Of a DNA stretch of 64,000 nucleotides, positions 1-10,703 are shown in pieces. The notes beneath the pieces are model-generated. The model was not told the DNA's origin and did not search any database. It worked only from the letters and a program-made list of their open reading frames with translations. Source of the stretch: Septoria linicola. Taxonomy: Eukaryota; Ascomycota; Dothideomycetes; Mycosphaerellales; Mycosphaerellaceae. Location: the NCBI GenBank assembly GCA_024114885.1, contig CP099427.1, forward strand, positions 2,239,396 through 2,303,395. Direction: 5' to 3'. The stretch's first letter is position 1; each line of letters begins with the position of its first letter. Made by a program: the position numbers and the translations under genes.

Positions 1-443
1 GAGAAGGCAAGATTCGAAACGTTGTTGAGAATGGAGAGAATGACGGACGGGCGGATTTGCTTTGGCCAACGGTCTGCTGTCAGGCCATTATCGCGCATCT
101 GCTTCCAGGACTGGTCACCTTGTGCTCTGCCATCAGAGACCACAAGAACGATGATGCATGCCACGAGGCACACAACGACCGTCGTCAGTGCGCCGAAGCC
201 TAGCCACCTGCATGATCGAAACGTAGTCAGTGAGTGGAAAAAGGGGTTAGTAAGTTTGCCTTCGTACGGAAATCGTGACACGAAGCCAGGCTTCCAGTGC
301 GCCTCTGTACGTCGCACAGGATCGCCTTCGGTCTCTTCCCACTCGGACACTGGTTGTATCTGTTCTTCTGGGCCTTTCTTCTCCTCATGGTAGTATGGCA
401 CAGGAGGCGCTGCGCCCAGAGTGTGATGTTCTTGAGAGTGCAT
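1..443 (-). CDS. Multi-membrane protein, DUF6536-like, N-terminal part (runs off window)
   Basis: An open minus-strand frame begins with an ATG at 443 and is still open at base 1, giving about 147 codons. The first 70 residues are polar and rich in Pro, Glu and Lys. A hydrophobic stretch follows (about residues 78-104, with the run TTVVVCLVACIIVLVV) that can be a membrane helix. It is preceded by a basic, aromatic segment containing SCRWLGFGAL and followed by RPSVILSILNNVSNLAF. A Trp/Gly-rich entry into the first helix and a later LSILN.VSNL motif are typical of the large fungal DUF6536 membrane proteins, whose function is unknown. The gene is the left-most of the window and is divergent from the NYN gene. 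The family assignment is from memory of the pattern; that this is coding is more certain. Confidence 0.6.
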   Translation of the reverse strand, partial: MHSQEHHTLGAAPPVPYYHEEKKGPEEQIQPVSEWEETEGDPVRRTEAHWKPGFVSRFPYEGKLTNPFFHSLTTFRSCRWLGFGALTTVVVCLVACIIVLVVSDGRAQGDQSWKQMRDNGLTADRWPKQIRPSVILSILNNVSNLAF

Positions 444-1273
444 CCTGCTTGGAACGAAACCTGAGTGCAGGTAGGCTGGCGCAACGCATGCTGAGCAGAG
501 CGGGAGACTATATCTTGCTCTTGATACACTTTCCTGAAACAGACATCCTATTCTGCACGTGTACTTCGCAGTGTGATGTGAAGTGGGCTGCATCGACCTC
601 GCTCACACCGAGGACTCTGTCGCGTGCCATGCGGCAGACCATTGGGCAGTTGGCGCTGCATAACATCCACGACTCGCTTGCTGAAGCTCGAGGCTCAAGC
701 CACAAGCTGAAGAGTGCAATCCAGAAGCAGCAAGATTCCTTGTCTCCTGCACGTTGTTCTAGTCAGACCACTGCCTAGAGGTGGGGTGCATGTGGCTTTC
801 TCTTGGCGATCAGCTCGTCCGGGCTTGTGCAGTGCATGATGTGCATACTGCGCAGGTCGTCTGACTGGAACTTCCGAGCGAAAGATAGGATACTGATGGC
901 CTCAAAGGTGCAGTTCGGGCTCGCGGGCGTTCTTGCGTGTGTTCTCGGGTCTAGAATCTATCTATGCCTGGTTCGGGCTGAAGATGCACATCGCAAATTG
1001 GACATAGACTCATTGACTCAAGTCGAGCTTGAGCTGCTCACTCAATGTAGTGTATAGATATCCACAATGTGCAAGCACTGATCTGATTAGAAGGGAAAGA
1101 GGAAGAGGAAGAGGAACGGCAGTAGAAGGAGGGAGGGAAGTGGAGCTACTTTGATGCTTGGCACTGCCGACTCCAGGCATCCAGCGATTTCGCGCCTGAG
1201 AATGGAATGAGGCTGTTTCTCTTCTGCACCCACAACGGTCAAGCTCAATAATCTTTCCCGGTCACCACTTTCC
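444..1273. other. Intergenic region between two divergent genes
   Basis: This 830-bp gap separates the start codons of the minus-strand membrane-protein gene and the plus-strand NYN gene, so it should carry both promoters. A purine-rich tract (GAGGAAGAGG-type, 1090-1140) sits about 150 bp upstream of the NYN start. The open frames inside are short and have no recognisable composition. Confidence 0.5.
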
Positions 1274-2224
1274 ATGACAGTCGGCCATAAAGAGCATCGA
1301 ATGAAGTCCACCGACCATGTTGCCGTCCTCATCGACGGTGACAATGTCTCTTCCAAGATTATTGCCGGCTTGTTGACGGAAGTCGCCAATTATGGCACTG
1401 CAAGCGTCAGACGCATCTACGGCGACTGGACAAGTCCACAGATGAAGAGCTGGAGGGAGTGCTTGCTCGAACACTCCATCTCACCTATCCAGCAGTTCGC
1501 ATACACGACCGGTAAGAATGCGACTGATGGCGCCATGATCATTGACGCGATGGACCTGATGTACACTGGCCGCTTCTCCAGTTTCTGCATTGTCTCTAGC
1601 GACAGCGACTTTACGCGCCTTGCAGCTCGAATCCGTGAGCAAGGAATCACTGTCTACGGCTTTGGGAACAGAAATAACACTCACCGAGCTTTCGTGGCAG
1701 CATGCAACGAGTTCGTATATTTTGATGTGCTACCTGTCCAGAACGCAAAGGCAGACGAAGCCCCAGCAGCCTTGCGACCTGATCAGCGAGCTTCTCTCGA
1801 CTCTGCCATGCGAAGGCTCTCTGGCCCGTCTGCATCCAGCATTACGGCGGGACAGATACAACGAGACCCCGGTCCACGGCCGCCTCCATCTATGACTAGA
1901 GCGCACCACGCGATACCTGAAAGGTCCTTTGAGCTGCCATTAAGGCCATCTTCTGCTCAAAATCAGCCAGAGCCAAGACCATTGGACGATGCTGCGCTGG
2001 ACGCGATCAGACAAGCAATTGTGAACACCACACCGTACGAAGGCGACTATGTGAATCTGGCTGAGGTTGGTAACCATCTTGTCAAGATTTCGCCTAGCCT
2101 CAATGCTCGCAACTATGGCTACCTCAAACTTCGCGAATTCATCAATGCTTCCGGGCTCGTGGACTCGAAGATGAAACCGATGCCGGCGGGTCCAGCAGTC
2201 GCCCTAGTCAGACTCAAGTCGTAG
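1274..2224 (+). CDS. NYN-domain (LabA/PIN-like) protein with C-terminal LOTUS/OST-HTH domain
   Basis: Intronless gene for 316 residues. Residues 14-153 form an NYN domain: VAVLIDGDN (Asp21, Asp23), TDGAMIIDAMDL (Asp85, Asp91), FCIVSSDSDF (Asp110, Asp112), then the VYGFGN...HRAFVAACNEFVYF ending. These acidic residues are the usual metal-binding set of PIN-like RNases, so an RNA-cleaving or RNA-binding role is expected. After a Pro/Arg-rich linker, residues about 235-310 (beginning DDAALDAIRQAI) match the LOTUS/OST-HTH fold, which often binds RNA or partner helicases. A second in-frame Met (codon 10, at 1301) could be the real start because the domain begins just after it. The pairing NYN plus LOTUS is well known in bacteria and fungi; the target RNA is unknown. 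Confidence 0.88.
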   Translation: MTVGHKEHRMKSTDHVAVLIDGDNVSSKIIAGLLTEVANYGTASVRRIYGDWTSPQMKSWRECLLEHSISPIQQFAYTTGKNATDGAMIIDAMDLMYTGRFSSFCIVSSDSDFTRLAARIREQGITVYGFGNRNNTHRAFVAACNEFVYFDVLPVQNAKADEAPAALRPDQRASLDSAMRRLSGPSASSITAGQIQRDPGPRPPPSMTRAHHAIPERSFELPLRPSSAQNQPEPRPLDDAALDAIRQAIVNTTPYEGDYVNLAEVGNHLVKISPSLNARNYGYLKLREFINASGLVDSKMKPMPAGPAVALVRLKS

Positions 2225-4233
2225 CGAGGATTGTGTCTAAGCTTGTGCTTCAACCACATCGTATATAGGGCGGATGGAACTGCTCCACAAGATCTCTTTG
2301 GGAAGAACGACCGCCCAAAGCTGGTGAATGCAGTATAGAGGTTCAGTTCCAAGTATATGCCTCTCGTGATTGACGCCAAATTTCGAGTCCCGCTCGACGA
2401 GCAAGACAAACTTAACAACAAGGTCCGCGGGATAAGACCTGTTGTCTACTCAAGACTACAGATGGACTGCAAACCCAAGCTCTGCAAATCCAAGCTCGTT
2501 CTCCAGTCTTTCTCGCCTGCACGTCAGCCTTTGGATTTGCAGCATACTTGCTCACAGATCTGCGCAATACGCTGCCGTGGAGGCCAACTTCAATAGCTAG
2601 TGTCGCGAGGTTGCTCGCAGGGTCGGATCTATGTGATCTAGGGAAGGGAGTCATGCCAGAAGGTGCTGGGATGATGATTAGCGCGGGGCTGGAGAAGCAT
2701 CGCTTTGTCGCACATCTTGGCTGGCGGTCTCGTAGCACAGATAGGTCCACAGAAGAAGCCGTAAGGCATGATCAGGAGGGCCTTAAGCAAGATGAAAGCA
2801 TCAATAGCAACGAGATCATACAGAGATGTTTTGACATTGATATTGGGATATTACAGCACCTTGACTTCAGAGTGGTGGAAACTTCGGCTTTGAAGCAAAA
2901 GACTTCTGCGTTGTGGCATAGGAGGTCTTTGGAACGGTAGCATGGTCTGGACAAGGCCCATCGTTGTCCACGTGAGGCCAACAAGGGCTGTCTTTAGCAG
3001 AGCGTTGGAGGAGCCCGGTGCATTATCGAGCTTCTGTAGATGATTTGAGGAGAACTCGTCTGCAGCTTTGGCAGTTTGTGTGTGAGTCAGTGTCTGTACT
3101 CTCAAGGAGCACGAGAACAAAGAGCTCCAAGCCATAATTTAGTCAAGCGTTGGTGGAAGAATCTGAGAAATGTCGTTCGCGGTGGCGTGGAAATGAGTGT
3201 ATCCTGTGCAAATGTCAAAATATTAGGCGTCTCCAGTATGGAGAAACAAGTAGCGAAGCAGAGTAGACTGGCGTCTAGAACACGGTCAGAGTCCTGAGGC
3301 GTTGGTCTTCGGAGGCCCGAGGAAACAGCAGAAATACTTTAGCCTGGACTGACCCGAGAAGTACGCCACTTTCACCTCTTCTACTCAAGCCATACGAGCA
3401 ATGTGACTAGGAAGAAACCACCAATTGCGGTTGCTCCTGCTGGTCAGAAGACTATGTGTAGCGCAGCCCAATGTAAGTATGTGGCATGTTCGTGAAAGGT
3501 GTGTGTACACTGGCATCTGTGAGCAGGGTGATTTCCTCACGACGTTTACAGAACATAGAGTCCCCACTTCAATATTGACTGCCAACAACAAGAAGCACAG
3601 TACCAAGCAGGATCCGGCAAAGCATTTGTTCTCTAAGCTGTGTCTAGGCGTCTTTTCGTGGACTCAACTCCCTGTCAATTCGTTGTGGACGGAAAATCTC
3701 GTTGCCGTGTCAAGAAGCCAAGCTAGCCAAGTCTGGGGTATAGAACCATTCATCCCCAGCCGTACAGTAGCGTCACGCATGCAGGAACGTCCTATCCGTG
3801 GCCGATTCGTGGCCTAGTAGCATTTCTCAAATGCCTACCGACGAACATTGCGGTTGAAAATGAATCTCGATCCTGCTACTCCATGCAAGCTCTCCATAGA
3901 TCACCCGGTCGAACCACGTGGACATCACTCGTCGGTCCTAGCGTCCGAACTCCAGATTCCTCACCAGCGCCGCGGTCTTGGGGCTTGGCTGAAGGATTCT
4001 CTGTGCCCCCGGGATGGCGTGCGGCTCCACGTCCCGAGTTCACCCATGGGGTCTGAGATTGGAGGAATTGGAGAATATCCGGAATTCGCAACGCCACAAC
4101 TTGGCAAGATGGTGGACCAATCTTGGTCCAGATGCGACAAAGACTTGACCGAGATGATAAAGCCGCCAGCAACCCCGGCAGAAGATTTGTTGTTTCACCA
4201 TCGTTGTTCACTGCTTTCGCAACAGCCTCCAGG
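2225..4233. other. 2-kb intergenic region, no gene supported
   Basis: Between the NYN gene and the sugar permease, both plus strand. Open frames are short (up to about 170 codons), overlap on both strands and show no domain, signal peptide or membrane pattern. I see no repeat and no tRNA. The last few hundred bases should hold the permease promoter. Confidence 0.4.
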
Positions 4234-6092
4234 ATGGACCCCACCGTCGCTTCGAAGGGCCTCGAGGCCCACGCCATTGAGAACAAAGGGCATGAATCCT
4301 ATGTCGAAGGTGTCTACGACTCCGATGGCGAGAAAGGCGCTCGCGACATGAAGGCGGATGCCATTGAGGCAGAGACTGCAGAGCTCAATCTTGGCGTTAT
4401 TGCCGCTGTCAAGCGTTACCCAATGGCTTCTCTCTGGGCCTTCGTTTTCTCTTGCACGATTGTGAGTTCGCTGCCGCTCCGCGGGCTGAGCGAAACACTG
4501 CTAATCTGGTTGTAGATCATGGAGGCTTACTGCGTCTTCCTCATGGGCAACTTCATTGCTCTTCCGGCCTTTGCGAACGATTACGGTGTCTTCAATGAGC
4601 GCGAGCAGCAGTACATCATTGAAACCTCGTGGCAGTCTGCGCTGCAAATGGGCGGTCCGGTTGGAGCCATTATCGGCGTCGTCCTCGCAGGTCCTCTCAC
4701 AAGCCGAATTGGATACCGATGGGCATTCATCTCCAACCTCATGCTGCTGAACGCGTTCATCTTCATCTTCTACTTCGCCAATTCTCTGCCATTGATGTTG
4801 GCTTCCCAAATCCTGGAGGGTATTCCATGGGGAGTCTTCATCGCGAACTCGCCTGCGTACTGCAGTGAGATTGTACCGATCCCTCTGAGAGCGCCAGCCA
4901 CCCAGATGTTGCAGATGTTCTGGGCTATCGGAGCTATCATTGTGCAGGGTATCACATTCAACTACAACTCGAATCTGGGAGATATCGCTTACAGGTAGGG
5001 CTAATCTCAGAGCCGCCAAAGCTGCTGGTACTAATCGATTTGTTCAGAGTTCCCATCGCCCTGCAATGGATGTTCCCGACTCCTCTCGCCATCCTCATCT
5101 TCCTCGCACCCGAATCGCCTTGGTGGTTGACTCGCAAAGGGAGGTATGAGGAGGCCGCCAAGGCAGTTGGCCGTCTGGGTCAGAAGCAGGATGTCCAAGC
5201 CAATCGCGAGTCAGTCGCTATGATGCGCCGCACAATCGAACTCGAGAAGAGCACGAGCGACCCTAGCCTTCTCGAGCTGTTCAGGGGAGTCGACCTCTAC
5301 CGTACTCTCATCGTCTGCGGCGTGTACGCGGCGCAGAACTTGACAGGAAACCTGATCGCCAACCAGGCCGTCTACTTCTTCAGACGTGAGCTACCCCAAT
5401 CATGATCTCCATCGAGCTTCACGCTAACGCATTTACAGAGGCCGGCATCGACACAAACACCGCCTTTGCTCTCGGTTTGATCACTTCGGCTCTTCAGACA
5501 ATCTTCGTCATGCTGTCCTGGATCCTGACAACCTACCTTGGCCGTCGACCAATCTACGTCTGGGGATCAGCTTTCAACACTTTCCTGCTCGTCATGCTTG
5601 GTGTCGCAGCAACCGTGCCTGTGTCCAGCGAGTCGGCAAAGACTGCAGCTTCCCTCGCGCAAGCATCTCTGGGTCTGATCATTTCCGTGCTCTTCACTCT
5701 CGGACCAGCGCCTGCATCGTACGTGATCATTGCGGAAACCTCTTCCATTCGTCTCCGGCCTTTGACAACTGGCATTGGCCGTGGCGCCTACTACCTCGTC
5801 AACATTCCCTGCATCTTCTTGGCTTCTTGGATGTTGAACCCTGATGTAAGAATGCTTTTGATGTCGAACGAATACATGAACGCAATTGCTGACTCATTCA
5901 CAGGGTGCCGATCTTGGTGGAAAGTGCGGTTACGTGTGGGGAGGCACTGGTTTCGTCTGCTTCGTGTTAGCCTACTTCTTCTTGCCAGAGATGAAGGGTC
6001 GCTCGTACAGAGAGATCGACATTCTCTTTGCTCGCAAGGTGAACGCGCGCAAGTGGACCAAGACTGTCGTCGACATCCAGGACGACCACTAG
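4234..6092 (+). CDS. MFS sugar permease, alpha-glucoside/maltose transporter type
   Basis: Five exons: 4234-4461, 4516-4994, 5048-5385, 5439-5845, 5904-6092, joined at good GT...AG sites with consistent phase, giving 546 residues. The start chosen is the ATG at 4234 (MDPTVASKGL), which leaves the usual acidic N-terminal tail of about 75 residues. Twelve membrane helices are expected. Sugar-porter signatures are visible: TSRIGYRWAF after the second helix, PESPWWLTRKGRYEEA at the end of the sixth helix, the YLGRRPIYVWG loop, and FFLPEMKGRSYREID after the last helix. In fungi the ESPWWL.RKGR and PE.KGRSY.EID forms belong to the alpha-glucoside:H+ symporter group. It probably imports maltose-like or other alpha-glucosides at the plasma membrane. 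The substrate is inferred from family only. Confidence 0.9.
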
Positions 6093-6844
6093 TCGTGAGG
6101 CGATACTGGATTCTTAGATCTAGATGGAGCTATTCCTATATTGCTATATAGTCATGACACGGGGTTGAAGATGGATCTTTTGGATTCATCTTCTGTACCT
6201 GGAATACGGACCTTGTGCTCGGAAACAACTCGATCCCGCATGTGTCAATGCACAATCACGGTAGTCTGAATAAACTTGTGGAAGCCGTGAGGAATAATCC
6301 AGCAAGACACTGTGCATCGAAGCGTGCAACCCTCCAGCGGAGCTGCGTCTCAGCAGTCCATCGCTCAGCACTGCATGTCTCTCCACTCCACTTCGAGCTA
6401 TCATTCTGCCACAAGGTCAACTCACCCAGTGTCCAGAAGGAAAAATATCGCACATAAACACGGACAGCCTCGTGGGAGTCCCTCTCCCTCTGATCGATCT
6501 CCCCCACTCTACGCCCTTCTAGGTCTCACTATTCGGTGCATACAATGGCTGGACTACGAGACTACTTGAGCATGGCAAAAGGTCTGTCTATACTTCAACC
6601 AGGAGAGATTGGCAAAGGTTTGCCACCACTCCGCCATCGAGCGCTGTGGTAACTTGCTTGCCGAGGCGGCATCCACTTTGACCTCGTCCACGATCGCCAT
6701 TCCGCCTGGTTCTTCCCCGCCTTTGAACAACAGCAAAGCGACTGCCAAGAACTTGTCACTGGGCTACGACATTGCTCTACTCTGCAATCCTGCCTCCACC
6801 CACGACACATCTACCTATACCGCCTCTATCTGCAAACTACCGGC
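6093..6844. other. Intergenic region
   Basis: This 750-bp stretch lies between the sugar permease and the next small gene. Short overlapping frames occur on both strands but none has recognisable features. Confidence 0.4.
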
Positions 6845-7447
6845 ATGTCAGCGCACATCCCCAAAACAGATGGCTCCACGACATACCAAGCCCCATTACA
6901 TCACTACGACAGTCCTGCACGTGTAACCGACCAGTACGTAGTATACCTGGAACCAGGTCATTCTCTCGAAAACCACAAGCAGCGTGTCAACATAGAGGGC
7001 TTGTCAGATGCGATCACATTTGTCTTCGACAAGCTCTACCCGAACAAAATTTGTTACAACGCACAACTGGACGCAGGCTTACTTGCTGCTGTACGTGCGG
7101 ATCCGGGCGTTGAGCTGGTGGAGTGTGATATGAGAATTTACGCAGCTAGCTGTGAATGGGAGGAAAGGCATTCTTTGTGTCGTTTGGCCGACATTCCAGC
7201 CAGATCTTACGCACAATCTACCATGAAGGTGGTCAGACTGGCATGCGACGCGATTTACTTCCGTATTCCTCTGCCTCTGATCATACTTCTCATATTCTAC
7301 GTCCTAGCAGCGTTCACTCTCTGGGCGCGTCAAGAACCGGACTACGACATCAACCAAGTTCCGCACGAACTCGACAGTGATGGAAGTTTGTATATCTCGG
7401 AGCTAGGAGAACCTGGACAAGGTTCACAGCGAAGATCATCATCATGA
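6845..7447 (+). CDS. Hypothetical single-pass membrane protein
   Basis: A 200-residue open frame. Residues 27-95 (beginning TDQYVVYLEPGHSLENH and ending LLAAVRADPGVELVECD) look like a compact alpha/beta domain, with the general pattern of the inhibitor-I9/subtilisin-propeptide fold (YVV.L.PG.S...H then a final V..VE.D). A strong membrane helix follows at about 139-161 (IPLPLIILLIFYVLAAFTLWA), then a short polar tail rich in Asp, Glu and Ser. There is no signal peptide. I do not recognise the family with confidence. An upstream exon is possible, but the ATG at 6845 already gives a complete domain. Confidence 0.5.
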   Translation: MSAHIPKTDGSTTYQAPLHHYDSPARVTDQYVVYLEPGHSLENHKQRVNIEGLSDAITFVFDKLYPNKICYNAQLDAGLLAAVRADPGVELVECDMRIYAASCEWEERHSLCRLADIPARSYAQSTMKVVRLACDAIYFRIPLPLIILLIFYVLAAFTLWARQEPDYDINQVPHELDSDGSLYISELGEPGQGSQRRSSS

Positions 7448-8793
7448 CTTCGAAGCATGGAAAAGAAGAGGGCTTGAGCGTTTGAACGTCGTGAGGACTG
7501 GGCAGACCTCATCGTCCTTTCATAAGCACTCTGGTACGACTTTTCCATGGAACGAACTCGTCGAAAGCAGCATCAGCTCCTCTGGTTCGAAATTGAGTCT
7601 CGCTGTCATTGCTTCGTTCACCTCTAGTCGAAGACTGGGCCGGGATTCGTGGCTCTTTCGTAAGATCAACGGTTCTCACTGATCGTGGATCTGCTCGTCA
7701 GCTCGGTGGATCAGAGCCCCGAAGACTGCACTGAAGCAAACCGACTTGCACCAACTTCCAAGCATGAATGTCACCCATACAGACTGTCCTCATATGCCAC
7801 CTGTACCCACTCTCTGCCACACAAGCCTTGCGTTCTTGTGCTCCAGTCTGAGCGCATTGCGTGTGGCGCGGTTCTAGCGCAAGCGCCCATTTCCTCCGTG
7901 CGTGATGGAACTTGGCTTGTGTGGGTGCTTTGATACTGTTGAACTGTGCGTAGTTGGAGGCATGTCTGGAAGGGAGGTATGCATCTCTTGCGATTAAGCT
8001 CTGTGAAAGGAAAGGTCGCATTGGCTTGTTGGCGGACTACTTCTTAGCTTGGTCACTCACGACTCTCAGAGATGGGCCTACTATACTAGCGTTTCGTGTG
8101 TGTGTAAAGCTGCAGTATGTTCTCTAACAACGAAGACGCACTCTGGATGTTTCCCCAGATCTATGCCTGCTGTATTGTAGCTATGATTAAGCCTAGCCAT
8201 GGCATTAGTCGTGCCCTGTTCTACCAGTTGAGACAAGCTCCTGGATCTTACTTAACACATTGACTCGCAGCACACACCTAGACGGCTTGTGTCGCAGTGG
8301 GCTGTACTCACGTGCGACCATCGGTGGACTTGCAGTATTGCTAAACTATCCTGCTGTCAAGCCCACAAGGAATGTCATCACTCTTTGGAGTCTGACTACT
8401 CTTTGCTACGCTGGACTCCAACAGCCCGGAGTGCCTGCATAGAAAGGACTAAGTTAGGCTCAAGCGATTCCAGCGGGCATCTGTACGCGGGATTCGAAGT
8501 ACGTATTGCAGAAGCGAATGCTTTTTACTCGATCAGAAGCAGTTCCGGTCATGTCTCTCTGGTGCGTTGTCGAGAGGCATAGAAATATCTTTTCGCAATG
8601 GCAGGCTTGATTTGTTTCCAGTCGGCGCACCGCTACCAGTGGCTTTCGGGAACCTCTTAAGATAAGCACTTGTGGTTCGGTTCGCCTACATGATATTGCC
8701 GCTCCCGTTGTTTAGCCATTGGTTCTCAACGCCGCAAGGATATGTACGTGGGATTGGAGGAATGTGCGCTGTCTACTCAATCGAATGAAGTCC
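7448..8793. other. Intergenic region
   Basis: About 1.3 kb with normal base composition and only short, overlapping frames. Nothing recognised. Confidence 0.35.
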
Positions 8794-9030
8794 CTAGACT
8801 GCAGCAGATGAAAGAATGTTGAGGAGGTACGATTGATCCATAAAATGAAAAGAACGATGTAACGTGACTCGAAATCGGTACCGCTGGCCAGGACGAGGCA
8901 CGTTGTACGCCACATTCTTTTCTTCTTGTCCGTTCTGGTCTGTGTGGATGGCGTACGCGTCGTGGGTCTCGAAGTCGAAGACCTCAATCGAGATCCCGGC
9001 GTGGATATCCTGCAGTGGGTACGTAGCCAT
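8794..9030 (-). CDS. Possible small hypothetical protein (or gene remnant)
   Basis: A minus-strand frame whose second Met (9030) starts a 78-codon sequence with protein-like composition (MATYPLQDIHAGISIEVFDF, later YNVPRPGQRYRFRVTLHRSF). The alternation of hydrophobic and polar residues is like a small beta-rich domain. The C-terminal end after SYLLNILSSAAV looks abrupt, so this may be the first exon of a larger gene or a truncated copy. No family is recognised. Other frames on the opposite strand overlap it and look less protein-like. Confidence 0.3.
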   Translation of the reverse strand: MATYPLQDIHAGISIEVFDFETHDAYAIHTDQNGQEEKNVAYNVPRPGQRYRFRVTLHRSFHFMDQSYLLNILSSAAV

Positions 9031-10703
9031 CTCTGTCCGAGATACTGTTACTGCAGTTGATGGAGAGAGGTGCAAGAGTTATTGGTCGGCCGAAGAGTGG
9101 AGAATTAAGAGACCAGGTCCGGAATACTGGCATCATACGTGTGAAAGGTCCACACTAAGCCAGGGCCTTCCCATTCAATTGTCATTGCACAAGACCCACT
9201 TCACAGGTCGCAAACGCTCAGTGAGGACAGCAGCGCAAATCTTCTCTACGCTTCGAGGTGGAGCGGCAGGACCACCTCCACGCTATCACGAGTGTTGCCT
9301 CTTGCGCCACTTCCCACCAGTCGAAGAATAACTTATTGAAGGACAGCAGCGAGCTGAAGATACGTCTCACAGCTGCTAACCATGCAGCCCAAGCACGAGA
9401 CCTTTGCAAAGTTGCCTGCTTCATGCCCGTCTCTCCTTGAGCGAGCCGCTCTTGACACAGCTCCCTCGGGTCAAAGCCACCGATGGCATCGAAGATTCGA
9501 GCGCTTGCTTGATTGTGACAGCCGGTCGCTCGCTTCATGGTCTAGGACTCGAACAATCTCTTGTCCAGCACCGCAGGCTCTAACCGGAGAAATGACAGTC
9601 CACTGATCCGATGTGAACAAGTACTTCGTGCCGCTCAGTCAGCGCGTGGAATGAGCGCAAGCACTGTACGATGAGCAGACAATGCCCATCGAGTGATGCT
9701 TCCTGTTGCGCGGAGCACTACTAGCGTACCCCCTGACCCATCATGTGTGTGTCGTTGTCGTGTAGCTCCATGGTCAGACCCAGCTTCATATGCATCATGC
9801 GAGTTCCCAAGAGCTCCTCCAGGTCACGACGTCGCCGCTCACCACGCTGCCACGTTTTTAGACTTCGCATGGTCGCTGCATGACAACTCCATGAAAGCAC
9901 GGAGATGCGCTTGGAAGATCTGACGAGAACAAATCGCCCCTTGTGTCGCTAAGGCTCTGTACTGCCGCGAAGGTAGAAGCTGCTTGCCTGGTCAAGTTCA
10001 GGCAGATTTGGCAGATGCCAAGACAGACCATTGAACTTGGATTTCACCAACTTGTTTCCGGACTTGATCATTAACATCTTGTCCTATCTCGATGCTCCAG
10101 AGACCAGATGCACCAAGATGAGGATCCTGCTTGTTGTTCCCATTGAAGAGTCTGGGCCAGCTCTTCGCCAGCTCCGATGCTCACGACGGCGTGAAGACGC
10201 GTCGAGAGGCGTTGTTGTCTTCCTCCACTAGTCACGTCTTGATCGCCTTCGAAGGGTCACTAACATGCACGCCGTCTCTATACTGAAGCTCTCGCAGACA
10301 GGATACGAGCGATGATCAGCGCAGACACGTCGCAATGATGCGGTTGGCCACGCTTCAAATTGAGGTCGTGTGGTGATGTCGCATCCCGGCATTCGGCAGT
10401 CAGCGATCGTCTCGATTTGCCCCACCACGCCAGCCTCCAACAAGAAGGACGATAGCGACCTTGAAAACATTATCTTGCACTTCCACCAACGAGGCAGGAG
10501 ATGTCCGTGATGATCCACAATGCTGCATCTCAATGCGACTCTGCTCGACAACGCCGAGCATATGCTGGCTGTGAGGTTGCGGCGAAGGCAAGCACCACTA
10601 TCAGAAGCCTGCCGGTCACTTCCAAGCTAGAAGTACATACAAGAACGGACGCCCAGCATGCTTGTCTTTTTGGCGTTGTGCTTGACTACGACTGTTTGCA
10701 ATC
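9031..10703. other. Intergenic region with a possible F-box-like fragment
   Basis: About 1.7 kb without a supported gene. At 10031-10115 a plus-strand frame reads LFPDLIINILSYLDAPE, which resembles the first helix of an F-box, but it has no ATG start and ends after 66 codons, so it is at most a relic. The right end should hold the promoter of the S28 peptidase gene. Confidence 0.3.

Noticed and set aside
10031..10231. F-box protein gene
   Set aside because: Only about 17 residues resemble an F-box, there is no ATG, and the frame ends at once.
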